From assembly GCF_008364825.1 (NCBI RefSeq), contig NZ_VTTO01000022.1, positions 1 through 64,000 on the forward strand: a stretch of 64,000 nt of DNA, read 5' to 3'. Position 1 is the stretch's first letter; every line of letters starts with the position of its first letter. This stretch comes from Azospirillum sp. B21 (lineage in GTDB: Bacteria; Pseudomonadota; Alphaproteobacteria; Azospirillales; Azospirillaceae). A program made the translations under genes and the position numbers. The notes under the pieces were generated by a model. It ran no database searches, was not told the origin of the DNA, and was given only the letters and a program-made list of their open reading frames with translations. Positions 14,054 to 27,558 of this stretch are shown in pieces.

Positions 14054-16747
14054 TCAGTCGCGCTTGACCGTGTCGCTGTTCAGCGCGGCCTGGGCGGCGG
14101 CGAGGCGGGCGATCGGCACGCGGTAGGGCGAGCAGGAGACATAGGTCAGCCCGACCTTCTCGCAGAAGGAGATCGAGGCCGGGTCGCCGCCATGCTCGCC
14201 GCAGATGCCCAGCTTGATGTCCGGACGGACCTTGCGGCCACGCTCGGTGGCGATCTCCACCAGTTCGCCGACGCCGGTGACGTCCAGCGACTGGAACGGG
14301 TCCTGCTCCAGGATGCCCTGGCGCTGGTACTCCGGCAGGAAGCTGCCGGCGTCGTCGCGCGACAGGCCCAGCGTGGTCTGGGTCAGGTCGTTGGTGCCGT
14401 AGCTGAAGAACTCGGCCGACTCGGCGATCTCGCCGGCCTTCAGGGCCGCGCGCGGGATCTCGATCATCGTGCCGGTCAGATACTCCACCGTCACGCCGGT
14501 CTCGGCCTTCACCTGCTCGGCGGCGCGGTCGATCACCGCCTTGAGGATGTCGAACTCCTTCTTCGTGATGATCAGCGGGATCATCACTTCGGGAATGACG
14601 GCCTCGCCGGTGGTCATGGCGACCTCGGCGGCGGCGGCGAAGATGGCGCGGGCCTGCATCTCGTAGATCTCGGGGTACGAGATGCCCAGACGGCAGCCGC
14701 GATGGCCCAGCATCGGGTTCGCTTCATGCAGCTGGATGGTGCGGTGGCGCACCCGCAGCGGATCGGTGCCGGTGGCCTGGGCGACCTCCGCCATGTCCTC
14801 TTCGGTGTTCGGCAGGAACTCGTGCAGCGGCGGGTCGAGCAGGCGGATCGTCACCGGCAGGCCGGCCATGATCGTGAACAGATCGACGAAGTCCTTCTTC
14901 TGGAAGGGCTCCAGCTTGGCGAGCGCCTTGCGGCGGCCGGCCTCGTCCTCCGCCAGGATCATCTCGCGGACGGCCAGGATGCGCTCCGGGTCGAAGAACA
15001 TGTGCTCGGTGCGCGACAGGCCGATGCCCTCGGCGCCGAACTTCCGCGCGGTGCGGGCGTCCAGCGGGGTTTCGGCGTTGGCGCGGATCTTCATCCGGCG
15101 GATGCTGTCGGCCCAGCCCATCAGGGTGGCGAAGTCGCCCGACAGTTCCGGCTGGATCGTCGGCACCTCGCCCAGCATCACCTCGCCGGTGGAGCCGTCG
15201 ATGGTGACGATGTCGCCTTCCTTCACGGTGACGCCGCGCACGCCCATCTGCTTGGTCTTGTAGTCGATGCGCAGGTCGCCGGCGCCCGACACGCAGGCAC
15301 GGCCCATGCCGCGGGCAACCACCGCCGCGTGGCTGGTCATGCCGCCGCGGCTGGTCAGGATGCCGCGGGCGGCGTGCATGCCGTGGATGTCCTCGGGCGA
15401 GGTCTCGATGCGGCAGAGGATCACCGACTCGCCCTTGCCGGCCATCTGCTCGGCCTCGTCGGCGGTGAACACCACCTTGCCGGACGCGGCGCCGGGGGAG
15501 GCCGGCAGGCCCTTGGCGATGACCTTGCGGTCGGCCTTGGGGTCCAGCGTCGGGTGCAGCAGCTGGTCGAGCGAGGCCGGATCGATGCGTCGGACCGCCT
15601 CGTTCTGGTCGATGACGCCTTCGTTCGCCAGATCGACGGCGATCTTCAGCGCGGCCGGGGCGGTGCGCTTGCCGTTGCGGGTCTGCAGCATGAACAGCTT
15701 GTTCTGCTGGACCGTGAACTCGATGTCCTGCATGTCGCGGTAGTGCTGTTCCAGCTTGAGGCGGACCTCGTTCAGCTGGTTGAACACCTCCGGCATCACC
15801 TCCTCCATGGCGGGGAGGTCGGACTTGTTGGCGATCTTGCCGGCGATGGTCAGGTGCTGCGGCGTGCGGATGCCGGCGACGACGTCCTCGCCCTGGGCGT
15901 TGACCAGATACTCGCCGTAGAAGGCGTTCTCGCCGGTCGACGGGTTGCGGGTGAAGGCCACGCCGGTGGCGCAGTCATTGCCCATGTTGCCGAAGACCAT
16001 GCACTGCACGTTGACCGCGGTGCCCCAATTGGCCGGGATGTCGTGCAGCTTGCGGTAGGTGATGGCGCGGGCGTTCATCCAGGACCCGAAGACGGCGCCG
16101 ATGGCGCCCCACAGCTGCTCCTGCACATCCTGCGGGAAGGGCTTGCCCAGCTCGCGCTCGACCGCCTTCTTGTAGTCCTCGATCACCGCCTGCCAATCCT
16201 CGGCCGACAGGTCGGTGTCGAGGTTGTAGGACTTGTCGCGCTTGTGGCCGTCGAGGATGTCCTCGAAATGGTGATGCTCAACGTCGAGAACGACGTTGGA
16301 ATACATCTGGATGAAGCGGCGATAGCTGTCGTAGGCGAAGCGGGAGTCGCCCGACCGCTTGGCGAGGCCGGCGGCGGTCGCGTCGTTCAGGCCCAGGTTC
16401 AGGACGGTGTCCATCATGCCGGGCATCGACGCACGGGCGCCGGAGCGGACCGACACCAGCAGCGGGTTGGCCGGGTCGCCGAACTTGGCGTCCATCGCCG
16501 TTTCCAGCCGCTCGACCGCGGCCTTGACCTGCGTCGTCAGCTCCGGCGGATAGGAGCGGCCGTTGGCGTAGAAATAGGTGCACAGCTCGGTGGTGATCGT
16601 GAAGCCCGGCGGAACGGGCAGGCCAAGATTGGCCATCTCGGCCAGATTGGCGCCCTTGCCGCCCAGCAGGTTCTTCATATCGGCCCGTCCTTCGGTGGCA
16701 CCGGCCCCGAAGCTGTAGACCCACTTGGATTCACCCTGGCTCGCCAT
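14054..16747 (-). CDS. ppdK: Pyruvate, phosphate dikinase
   Basis: The enzyme interconverts pyruvate + ATP + Pi and phosphoenolpyruvate + AMP + PPi. The product has 897 residues, near the usual 880. The order is the N-terminal ATP-grasp domain (FGAGATEGRADMKNLLGGKG), the swivelling phosphohistidine domain with TSRGGMTSHAAVVARGMG carrying the catalytic His, and the C-terminal PEP/pyruvate barrel. The barrel carries GLSRTEHMF, MIPLI and the Cys-containing GICGEHGGDP. The start MASQGESKW has GAGGAA upstream on the minus strand. It is a stand-alone gene ending at a good terminator. PpdK suits a bacterium growing on organic acids. Confidence 0.96.
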   Translation of the reverse strand: MASQGESKWVYSFGAGATEGRADMKNLLGGKGANLAEMANLGLPVPPGFTITTELCTYFYANGRSYPPELTTQVKAAVERLETAMDAKFGDPANPLLVSVRSGARASMPGMMDTVLNLGLNDATAAGLAKRSGDSRFAYDSYRRFIQMYSNVVLDVEHHHFEDILDGHKRDKSYNLDTDLSAEDWQAVIEDYKKAVERELGKPFPQDVQEQLWGAIGAVFGSWMNARAITYRKLHDIPANWGTAVNVQCMVFGNMGNDCATGVAFTRNPSTGENAFYGEYLVNAQGEDVVAGIRTPQHLTIAGKIANKSDLPAMEEVMPEVFNQLNEVRLKLEQHYRDMQDIEFTVQQNKLFMLQTRNGKRTAPAALKIAVDLANEGVIDQNEAVRRIDPASLDQLLHPTLDPKADRKVIAKGLPASPGAASGKVVFTADEAEQMAGKGESVILCRIETSPEDIHGMHAARGILTSRGGMTSHAAVVARGMGRACVSGAGDLRIDYKTKQMGVRGVTVKEGDIVTIDGSTGEVMLGEVPTIQPELSGDFATLMGWADSIRRMKIRANAETPLDARTARKFGAEGIGLSRTEHMFFDPERILAVREMILAEDEAGRRKALAKLEPFQKKDFVDLFTIMAGLPVTIRLLDPPLHEFLPNTEEDMAEVAQATGTDPLRVRHRTIQLHEANPMLGHRGCRLGISYPEIYEMQARAIFAAAAEVAMTTGEAVIPEVMIPLIITKKEFDILKAVIDRAAEQVKAETGVTVEYLTGTMIEIPRAALKAGEIAESAEFFSYGTNDLTQTTLGLSRDDAGSFLPEYQRQGILEQDPFQSLDVTGVGELVEIATERGRKVRPDIKLGICGEHGGDPASISFCEKVGLTYVSCSPYRVPIARLAAAQAALNSDTVKRD

Positions 16748-17102
16748 CGCGGAATTCCTCTCGCCCCATGGTCGTCCGGCGTGCGGGTGCTCCCCTTGTG
16801 CTCCACGGGCGGTCCGCCGGGCGGGTCTGATCCGCTCAGCGGGACACCGTGGTCAGTTTGCTTGACCGCACATGCCGCTGAGTGGACCTTCTATCGCCCC
16901 AAACGTTGGGACACAAGACAGTCGCGTGGTCTAGAACGGGATGACCTGCGCTTCACCGGCAAAGGAGCGTTGCGACTATATCGTATTGGCCGGATCCCCA
17001 TTACTCCGGCGGATCCGCATAAGCACCGATTCGAATGGTGAAATGCGGCCGAAGTACCCCGTAAATCCAAAGAAAAACGGGATCATTTCCTCCGCAAATG
17101 TT
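16748..17102. other. Intergenic stretch upstream of ppdK
   Basis: No gene is supported. It should contain the ppdK promoter on the minus strand. The best candidate is TTGTGT, 17 bp, TAGAAG near 16890-16920, which is weak. Confidence 0.35.
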
Positions 17103-19352
17103 TCAGATGCTGAAGCAGGCGTCGGCCGGACACTCCACCCAGTGCTTGCCCTCCCCCGCCAGCCAGCGCACCAGCGCGTCAGCCGGCATCGGCCGGGCAA
17201 AGCGGTATCCCTGGCCGATGGCGCAGCCTTCCGCCTCCAGCATGCGGTGCTGGGCCTCGCGCTCCACCCCTTCGGCCACGACGGTCAGGCCCAGCGCCTC
17301 GCCGATCTGGATGATGGCACGCACCAGCGGCCGGTTGGCGGCGTCGATGTCCAGTTCCTTGACGAAGCTGCGGTCGATCTTGAGTTCGCCGACGGGGAAG
17401 CGCTTCAGGTAGCTCAGGGACGAATAGCCGGTGCCGAAATCATCGATCGACAGGGTGACGCCCAGCGCATGCAGGGCATCCAGCGCGTCATGGGCCCCGA
17501 CCTCCTCCGTCATCATCAGCCGTTCGGTGATCTCGAGCGTCAGGTCGGTCGCCGGGATGCCGTTGGCGGCGAGCACCGAGCGGACCTGGTCCGGCAGATC
17601 GCCGCGGGCGAAGCGGACGGCCGAGACGTTGACCGCCAGCCCCGGCACCGGCACCCCGGCGGCGCGCCAGCGGCCGAGCTGCGCGACCGAAGTCTCCAGC
17701 ACCCAGCTGTCCAGCCGGTCGATCAACCCGCATTCCTCGGCAAGCGGCACGAACTCCATCGGCGATACCGCTCCCCAGCGCGGGTGGGTCCAGCGGATCA
17801 GCGCCTCCACCCGGTGCAGGCAGTAGGGCTTCAGCCGGACCTGCGGCTGGTAATGCAGCTCGAACGGCGCCTCTCCTGCCGCGCCATTCTCCTGCCGGTC
17901 CAGCGCCTCGCGCAGCGCCGCCTCCATCTCCAGCCGGCGCACCGCCTGTTCGTTCATGTCGCGGCGGAAGAAATGGCAGCGGTTGCGGCCGGCCTGCTTG
18001 GCCCGGTACATCGCCGCGTCGGCCTGACGCAGCAGCGTGTCGAAATCCATGCCGTCGTCGGGATGGACGGCGATGCCGATGCTGGCGGTGGGGGTCAGCG
18101 TCAGGTCGGCCACCGTCAGCGGGACCGACAGGCAGGCGAGCACCCGCTCCGCCAGCAGGGAGGCATGGGCGGCGTCGCAGCCCGGCAGCAATGCCACGAA
18201 CTCGTCCCCGCCCAGCCGGGCCAGCGTGTCGCCTTCGATGAACAGGCGCCGCAGCCGGTTCGCCACCTCCACCAGCAGCTGGTCGCCGACCGCATGGCCC
18301 AGCGAATCGTTGATGGTCTTGAAGCGGTCGACGTCCAGGAACATCAGCGTCACCGGCTGGCGCGTGCGTCCGGCCAGCGCCAGCGCCGCGGTGGCACGGT
18401 CGGCCAGAAGCTGGCGGTTGGGCAGCCCGGTCAGCGTGTCGAAATAGGCCAGCCGGTTGATCTCCGCCCGCGCCCGGTCATGCTCGATTGCCAGCGCGCA
18501 CAGATGCACGCAGGCCTCCACCAGCCGCCGGTGGAAGGGGGCGGCGGGACGCGGCTCGCGGTAATAGAGCGCGAAGCTGCCCAGCATCCGGGCATTGCGC
18601 CCCTTGATCGGATTGGACCAGCAGGCGGCCAGCCCATGGGCCAGCGGGACTTGGCGGTAGGGCGCCCAGCGCGGGTCCTCGGCGATGTCGGTGGACATCA
18701 CCGCCTCGCCCCGGCTCATCGCGCTGCCGCAGCTGCCGACGTCCGGCCCGATGGCCAGCCCGTCGATGGCGGCGGCATAGACGCCGGGCAGCGACGGAGC
18801 GGCGGCGACCCGCATGCGGTTCTCGTCGTCGCGCAGCATCACCGAACAGGTGACCTCCGGCGCGCAGGCCTCCACCTGCCGGCACAGGAAATCCAGAACC
18901 TGCTTCAGCGACCGGCCGGCGGCCACCAGTTCCAGCACGTCCTGCTGCAGGCGGGCCACCGCTTCCGCCCGCTCGCGTTCGTCGAAACAGCGCATCTCGC
19001 ACAAAAGCAGGGCGTCCGCACCGTCGGCCAGATGCTGCCAGTGCAGATCGACCGGAACCGGATCGCGGCGTGGTAGGCAGAGCGTGCCGCTGCCGGGCGG
19101 CGGATGCTCGCCCTGCGCCCTATCCCACACCGTCTGCCAATCGCGTCCGCCGATGTCGAGCAGGGCGGGCAGCGACCGACCGATCATGCCGTCGAGCGGA
19201 CAGCCGGCAAGGCCGGCGAAAGCCGGATTGGCGCCGACGATGGTTCCGTCGGGCGCGGTCCAAACCAGCGCCGCGCTCCATTGCGCAGCGGTCACCCGCA
19301 AAAGGCGATCGGACGGCAGACGGTCGTCCAGCGCGGCCCCGGCCGAATCCAT
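17103..19352 (-). CDS. PAS-GAF-GGDEF-EAL cyclic-di-GMP signalling protein
   Basis: The protein has 749 residues. An N-terminal PAS domain (QWSAALVWTAPDGTIVGANPAF) is followed by a GAF domain (LKQVLDFLCRQVEACAPEVT...GSCGSAM). Next come GGDEF with intact ARLGGDEFVALL and EAL with VEALIRWTHP, NVSAVRF, ITERLMM, DDFGTGYSSLSYLK and VAEGVE. Both catalytic signatures look complete, so it could make or degrade cyclic-di-GMP. The RxxD inhibitory site before GGDEF is absent (IEGD). No membrane segment is seen, so sensing is cytoplasmic. The ATG at 19352 is chosen because the PAS fold begins soon after and a G-rich ribosome site precedes it. In-frame starts at 19421 and 19574 would add an unstructured extension. 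Confidence 0.9.
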   Translation of the reverse strand: MDSAGAALDDRLPSDRLLRVTAAQWSAALVWTAPDGTIVGANPAFAGLAGCPLDGMIGRSLPALLDIGGRDWQTVWDRAQGEHPPPGSGTLCLPRRDPVPVDLHWQHLADGADALLLCEMRCFDERERAEAVARLQQDVLELVAAGRSLKQVLDFLCRQVEACAPEVTCSVMLRDDENRMRVAAAPSLPGVYAAAIDGLAIGPDVGSCGSAMSRGEAVMSTDIAEDPRWAPYRQVPLAHGLAACWSNPIKGRNARMLGSFALYYREPRPAAPFHRRLVEACVHLCALAIEHDRARAEINRLAYFDTLTGLPNRQLLADRATAALALAGRTRQPVTLMFLDVDRFKTINDSLGHAVGDQLLVEVANRLRRLFIEGDTLARLGGDEFVALLPGCDAAHASLLAERVLACLSVPLTVADLTLTPTASIGIAVHPDDGMDFDTLLRQADAAMYRAKQAGRNRCHFFRRDMNEQAVRRLEMEAALREALDRQENGAAGEAPFELHYQPQVRLKPYCLHRVEALIRWTHPRWGAVSPMEFVPLAEECGLIDRLDSWVLETSVAQLGRWRAAGVPVPGLAVNVSAVRFARGDLPDQVRSVLAANGIPATDLTLEITERLMMTEEVGAHDALDALHALGVTLSIDDFGTGYSSLSYLKRFPVGELKIDRSFVKELDIDAANRPLVRAIIQIGEALGLTVVAEGVEREAQHRMLEAEGCAIGQGYRFARPMPADALVRWLAGEGKHWVECPADACFSI

Positions 19353-19611
19353 GACCCCTGATCCCCCCGGACATCCTTCGGGGAACGCCGCGCCGGCGCT
19401 CCCGGGAGAATCAGCTAACATGAACACACGCTGCGCGGTCAAGCGCTCGTCGCATTCGGACCCTGCTGGTACAAGCGCACGAGACCGGTTCCAATCGGCA
19501 CGCACGGAAACCTGTCGTGCACAAGCAAAAGGGAGGAAGCGGTCTCCCGCTCCCTCCCCTTCGTCTTTCCTCACCCTATGGCACCCCGATGGAGCGCCGT
19601 CCGGGGAAGGC

Positions 19612-23352
<3,741 letters not shown>

Positions 23353-24108
23353 GATGAGACTGTCCCCTGCTTGGAGCCCGCCGCGGCGGACTCGAATGGA
23401 AATATGGTGCGACCCGTCCTGATCGGAGCGGCCGGCGGTCCTGTCCGCCGTCCGGCCCGGCAATGCAGATGGCGCCGTACAAACAGGGGCCCGATGCCCG
23501 ACTGTCCGTCGTCGCCGCTGTGTTGCCGGGACCGGGGCCGCCGCTCGGGGCCGGCCGGGTCACGTGGGCGGCATCCTAGCCAGCGCGACCGGGGCAAGCA
23601 AGCCCCACTCTTCTAGATATTGTGGTTGACATCACCGAACCCCTCAAAACCTTGATCTCGTGGTGTTCAACCCGTGACCGGGGATCCTGTTCCCGCCTGC
23701 CAAGAATTTTTTAAGGCGGTGGTGGTGGGCCGCATCGCGACCGCGAGGCACAAACTGTAGGCACTCGAATCGCCGTCTCCATTGGACCGGACGGCGCCAC
23801 CCCATGATTAGAGCGCAAAACACCGCCGTCCGCCAGTGCTTCGTTGCGGTGGAAATCAACATATTGTTGCCTGTGGCCTGTTCGACCCACCACCGATTCG
23901 CTGTGTCGCGACTCGAGGCAAAGCGGCGGAATCCTTGGAGCGACTCGAAAAGCCGGCCGCGTTAGGCCCCGAGTCGCCGCTGTCGGCCCAGGGTCGAGAC
24001 ACGGAAGAGGGGCAGAAGCGGCCACCCCGCAACTATTTCCTGCACGCCCGGTTGAAGGCCCTGGAGCCAAGGTGACTCCATCGTGGGTCTGGGGGAGGAG
24101 AGGCACCC
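23353..24108. other. 756-bp gene-free divergent region between nrdJ and the PRC gene
   Basis: No open frame here has convincing features. It must hold both promoters. Signals are the NrdR-like site at 23611-23626 and a CAACA-TAT-TGTTG inverted repeat at 23857-23869. I looked for a cobalamin riboswitch (B12 box) and did not find one. Confidence 0.5.
23611..23626 (-). promoter_or_regulatory. Possible NrdR box upstream of nrdJ
   Basis: The minus strand reads ACCACAATATCTAGAA, close to the NrdR consensus with core CACAATAT. NrdR represses ribonucleotide reductase genes. Usually two boxes lie about three helical turns apart; only one is evident. Confidence 0.35.
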
Positions 24109-24576
24109 ATGCGGAAGATCAGGCACAAGATGTGGTTGGGGCGGACCGCGCTGACGCTATCCGGGCTGACATTGCTGGCCGGGATGGCGACTCCGCCGCA
24201 GGCTGCCGCGCAGACCATGATCATCAACGGCTCTACTCCGGTCGTCGGCGCCGCGGTGGAGCGCAAGACCGGTCCCAGCGTCGACCAACTGATGAACCGC
24301 AACGTCGTCGGCGCCGACGGGTCGAAGATCGGCACCGTCACCGACGTGATCCTCGACGACAAGGGCGAGGCCCAATACATCGTCATCCACTCCGGCGGCA
24401 TCCTGGGCTTCGGCGGCAAGGACATTGCCGCCGACCTGACCCTGGCCGACATCCGTAGCGGGACCGAGGCGATCCAGCTGCGCGACGTCACCGCCGCCAG
24501 CGTCCGCGACATGCCCGAATTCCGCTACGACGACAGCATCACCTCCCTGACCCGCAGCCCGGAGCCGCGGCGGTAG
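24109..24576 (+). CDS. Secreted PRC-barrel domain protein
   Basis: The protein has 155 residues. A signal peptide (RKIRHKMWLGRTALTLSGLT then LLAGMATPPQAAAQ, cleavage probably after AAAQ) is followed by a PRC-barrel fold. The barrel contains VDQLMNRNVVGADGSKIGTV, VILDDKGEAQYIVIHSGG and KDIAADLTLADI. Export to the periplasm is likely. PRC barrels bind RNA or photosynthetic partners in other proteins, but secreted single-domain members have no settled role. A strong GGGAGGAGAGG site supports the start. It is divergent from nrdJ with a long gap. Confidence 0.8.
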   Translation: MRKIRHKMWLGRTALTLSGLTLLAGMATPPQAAAQTMIINGSTPVVGAAVERKTGPSVDQLMNRNVVGADGSKIGTVTDVILDDKGEAQYIVIHSGGILGFGGKDIAADLTLADIRSGTEAIQLRDVTAASVRDMPEFRYDDSITSLTRSPEPRR

Positions 24577-24604
24577 GCGGCTGGAGGAGTAGATCATGAG
24601 CACA

Positions 24605-24808
24605 CAAGATTTGACACGGATTTTGCGGATTTAGGCACGGATTACACGGATTTTTCTTGGGCTTGGGAAACGCGTGTCCGCCGACCGGCGACCGCGATGC
24701 AAGCCCGATCCTGATGCATGGATGATACCGCTGCTTGGTCGGCGACGACCCGGCAACGCCACATCCGTGAAATCCGTGCTGAAATCCGTGTAATCCGTGT
24801 CGATCTTG
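24605..24808. mobile_element. 204-bp element with about 46-bp imperfect terminal inverted repeats
   Basis: The left arm (24605-24653) and right arm (24763-24808) are near-perfect reverse complements, built from repeats of CACGGATT and ACACGGATTT. A loop of about 110 bp separates them. No protein is encoded; the open frames here are repetitive artefacts. It looks like a REP/MITE-type dispersed repeat. Confidence 0.75.
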
Positions 24809-24851
24809 CCCGACACCGCAGCACCTGACCGTCCATCGGCCGCCCACAACG

Positions 24852-24885
24852 AAAAAGGCCGCGCCCCAATCGGGACGCGGCCTTT
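24852..24885 (-). terminator. Rho-independent terminator of the aroA-cmk-rpsA operon
   Basis: On the minus strand AAAGGCCGCGTCCC pairs with GGGGCGCGGCCTTT around a four-base loop and is followed by TTCGTT. It lies about 90 bases after the rpsA stop. Confidence 0.75.
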
Positions 24886-24901
24886 CTCCTACCCTTCCGG
24901 G

Positions 24902-24955
24902 AGATCGCGAGCCCCCTCCCCCCCTCGGCGGACCAAAGGTCCGTCCGATTGGAGG
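24902..24955. repeat. REP-like palindrome downstream of rpsA
   Basis: CGGACC-AAA-GGTCCG forms the core, flanked by C-rich and G-rich arms (CCCCTCCCCC and GGAGGG). The style matches the palindrome after frc. Confidence 0.5.
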
Positions 24956-24973
24956 GAGAACGGCGTCAGGCGA

Positions 24974-26680
24974 TCACTCGTCGTTCTGCTGCTTGCGCTT
25001 CAGAGCGGCGCCCAGGATGTCGCCCAGCGAGGCGCCCGAGTCGGACGAACCGAACTCGGCCATCGCCTGCTTCTCTTCCTCCATCTCGCGGGCCTTGATG
25101 GACAGCGAGATGCGGCGGGAAGCGCGGTCGATCTGGGTGACCTTGGCGTCGACCTTTTCGCCGACGGCGAAACGGTCCGGGCGCTGTTCGGAACGCTCGC
25201 GGGACAGGTCCGACTTGCGGATGAAGCCGGTGTAGCCCTCGCCGACAGCCACTTCGATGCCGCCGTCCGTCACCTGCGTCACGGTGCAGGTCACGACCTC
25301 GTTCTTCTTCAGACCGGCGGTGGCAGCCTCGAACGGGTCGTTCGCCAGCTGCTTGATGCCCAGGCTGATGCGCTCCTTCTCGACGTCGACGTCGAGAACC
25401 TTGACCTTGACGCGGTCGCCCTTCTTGTACTCGGCGATCGCCTCTTCACCCGACTTGTTCCAGTCGAGATCGGACATGTGGACCATGCCGTCGATGTCGC
25501 CCGGCAGGCCGACGAACAGACCGAATTCGGTGATGTTCTTGACTTCGCCTTCCAGCTCGGTGCCAGGACCGAACTTGTCGGTGAAGGTCTCCCACGGGTT
25601 GTCCAGGCACTGCTTCAGGCCGAGGCTGATGCGGCGCTTCTGCGGATCGACGTCCAGGACCATGACCTCGACTTCCTGCGAAGTCGACACGATCTTGCCC
25701 GGATGGACGTTCTTCTTGGTCCAGGACATTTCCGAAACGTGGACCAGGCCCTCGATCCCCGGCTCCAGCTCCACGAAGGCGCCGTAGTCGGTGATGTTGG
25801 TGACGCGGCCCTTGAACTTCGCGCCGACCGGATACTTCGCCTCGACGCCTTCCCACGGGTCGGCCTCGAGCTGCTTCATGCCCAGGCTGATGCGCTGGGT
25901 TTCCGGGTTGAAGCGGATGACCTGGACCGTGACGGTCTGGCCGATCTGCAGGGCTTCCGACGGATGGTTGATGCGGCGCCACGCGATGTCGGTGACGTGC
26001 AGCAGGCCATCGACGCCGCCCAGGTCGACGAACGCACCGTAGTCGGTGATGTTCTTGACGACGCCCTGGAGGATCTGGCCTTCCTTGAGGTTGGCCACCA
26101 ACTCCGAACGGGCCTCGGCGCGGCTTTCTTCGAGCACGGCGCGGCGAGACACGACGATGTTGCCGCGCGAGCGGTCCATCTTCAGGATCTGGAACGGCTG
26201 CGGGGTGCCCAGCAGCGGGGAGATGTCGCGGACCGGACGGATGTCGACCTGCGAACCGGGCAGGAAGGCCACGGCGCCCGACAGGTCGACCGTGAAGCCG
26301 CCCTTGACGCGGCCGAAGATGACGCCGGTGACGCGGGTCTGGTCGTTGAACGACTTCTCCAGCAGGGCCCAGGCCTCTTCGCGCTTCGCCTTCTCACGGC
26401 TCAGCATCGCTTCGCCGTTCTTGTCTTCCATCCGCTCGAGGTAGACCTCGACGGTGTCGCCCGCCTTCAGCTCGGGCGGCTGGCCGGCAACGGCGAATTC
26501 CTTCAGCGCGACGCGGCCTTCCGACTTCAGACCGACGTCGATGGTGACCATGTCGTTCTCGACGGCGACGACGCGTCCCTTGACGACCGTGCCTTCGAGC
26601 GACTCGGCCGCGCCCAGCGACTCTTCGAGAAGAGACGCGAAGCTTTCCTTTTCGACCGTGCGGGCCAGTGACTGTGCCAT
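24974..26680 (-). CDS. rpsA: 30S ribosomal protein S1
   Basis: The 568-residue length is typical for alphaproteobacterial S1. Six S1 RNA-binding repeats can be followed. Examples are GTVVKGRVVAVENDMVTIDVG, GVVKNITDYGAFVDLGGVDG, GRVTNITDYGAFVELEPGIEG and GEVKNITEFGLFVGLPGDIDG. The tail GSSDSGASLGDILGAALKRKQQ matches the C-terminus of S1 in relatives. The ATG at 26680 has TAGGAG upstream; the open frame continues to 26776 without good cause. It is the third gene of aroA-cmk-rpsA, 175 bp after cmk. Confidence 0.97.
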   Translation of the reverse strand: MAQSLARTVEKESFASLLEESLGAAESLEGTVVKGRVVAVENDMVTIDVGLKSEGRVALKEFAVAGQPPELKAGDTVEVYLERMEDKNGEAMLSREKAKREEAWALLEKSFNDQTRVTGVIFGRVKGGFTVDLSGAVAFLPGSQVDIRPVRDISPLLGTPQPFQILKMDRSRGNIVVSRRAVLEESRAEARSELVANLKEGQILQGVVKNITDYGAFVDLGGVDGLLHVTDIAWRRINHPSEALQIGQTVTVQVIRFNPETQRISLGMKQLEADPWEGVEAKYPVGAKFKGRVTNITDYGAFVELEPGIEGLVHVSEMSWTKKNVHPGKIVSTSQEVEVMVLDVDPQKRRISLGLKQCLDNPWETFTDKFGPGTELEGEVKNITEFGLFVGLPGDIDGMVHMSDLDWNKSGEEAIAEYKKGDRVKVKVLDVDVEKERISLGIKQLANDPFEAATAGLKKNEVVTCTVTQVTDGGIEVAVGEGYTGFIRKSDLSRERSEQRPDRFAVGEKVDAKVTQIDRASRRISLSIKAREMEEEKQAMAEFGSSDSGASLGDILGAALKRKQQNDE

Positions 26681-26855
26681 TGAAACTCCTAAAGGTGGCG
26701 CGAAAGCAGCCCCGTTCCGGTCCCTCCCGCGGCAAAACGGGTGGGGCCTCGACCGAACCGCCGCGCCGGGCACCACGCCCGGCGACTTGGTTGATGGTTT
26801 TCCGTGGAGGGTGTCGGACCCGCCCGCGCCGCTTCCGACCGCCCTAACCGCGGCG

Positions 26856-27554
26856 TCACGCCGCTGGCTTCAGACCGGTCTTCGAGCCGATGTGAGCGAC
26901 CGCCATCGAGAACACCTGATCGGCATCGAGAGCGGAGGTATCAAGCACAAAAGCGTCGACAGCCGGACGGAGCGGGGCTACCGCTCTCTGGCTGTCACGC
27001 GCATCACGAGCCTTCATGTCCTCCAGGACATCGGAGGATATAGCCGGAATCCCCCGTCTCTGCAACTCCTTGAGTCGCCGTTCGGCCCGGACCTCCACCG
27101 AAGCGGTAACGAACAGTTTGGCCTGGGCATCGGGGCAGACCACCGTTCCGATGTCGCGCCCGTCCAGAACCGCCCCCGGCGCGCCGCCCGGCGGATGGGC
27201 CGCGAAGCGCCGCTGGAAATCGAGCAGCGCCGCCCGCACCTCCGGCACCGCCGCCACTTTGCTGGCCGCCTGCGCCGCCTCGTCGGTGCGCAGCGCCACC
27301 TCCTGCAGGATGGGGTGTTCGGGGTGCAGCTCATAGGCCGCCCGCGCCGCCGCGGCGTTGTCGGCCGGATCGCCGCCGGCCCGCAGGACCGACACGCCGA
27401 CCGCGCGGTACAGCACGCCGGTGTCGAGATGAGCGAAGCCGAAGGCGTCGGCGATGCGCTGCGACAGGGTGCCCTTGCCGCTGGCGGCCGGGCCGTCGAT
27501 GGCGACGACGACGGCCTTGGCCGTCGCCGACTGGTTGGAAAGCGGCGGCGTCAT
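26856..27554 (-). CDS. cmk: Cytidylate kinase
   Basis: The enzyme phosphorylates CMP and dCMP with ATP. It has 232 residues. The P-loop GPAASGKGT spans residues 21-29, followed by [33 protein letters not shown] and [13 protein letters not shown], the nucleotide and lid motifs of Cmk. It starts four bases after the aroA stop, so translation is probably coupled. This aroA-cmk-rpsA order is common in proteobacteria. Confidence 0.96.
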   Translation of the reverse strand: MTPPLSNQSATAKAVVVAIDGPAASGKGTLSQRIADAFGFAHLDTGVLYRAVGVSVLRAGGDPADNAAAARAAYELHPEHPILQEVALRTDEAAQAASKVAAVPEVRAALLDFQRRFAAHPPGGAPGAVLDGRDIGTVVCPDAQAKLFVTASVEVRAERRLKELQRRGIPAISSDVLEDMKARDARDSQRAVAPLRPAVDAFVLDTSALDADQVFSMAVAHIGSKTGLKPAA

Positions 27555-27558
27555 CGCC

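Noticed and set aside
13768-14067. A 99-residue frame after the IS element
   Set aside because: It spans the 39-bp repeats and the ppdK terminator, has no ribosome site and consists of Pro/Arg/Ser-rich low complexity.
14192-17041. A 949-residue open frame opposite ppdK
   Set aside because: It is the antisense shadow of a fully convincing ppdK; its composition (Gly/Ala/Asp/His-rich) is typical of G+C-rich antisense frames.
23353-24108. Cobalamin riboswitch upstream of nrdJ
   Set aside because: I looked for the conserved B12 box and adjacent stems on the minus strand and could not find them.
24539-24869. Minus-strand frames with DTDYTDF and NPCNPC repeats
   Set aside because: They are translations of the CACGGATT inverted-repeat element, a known source of spurious proteins.
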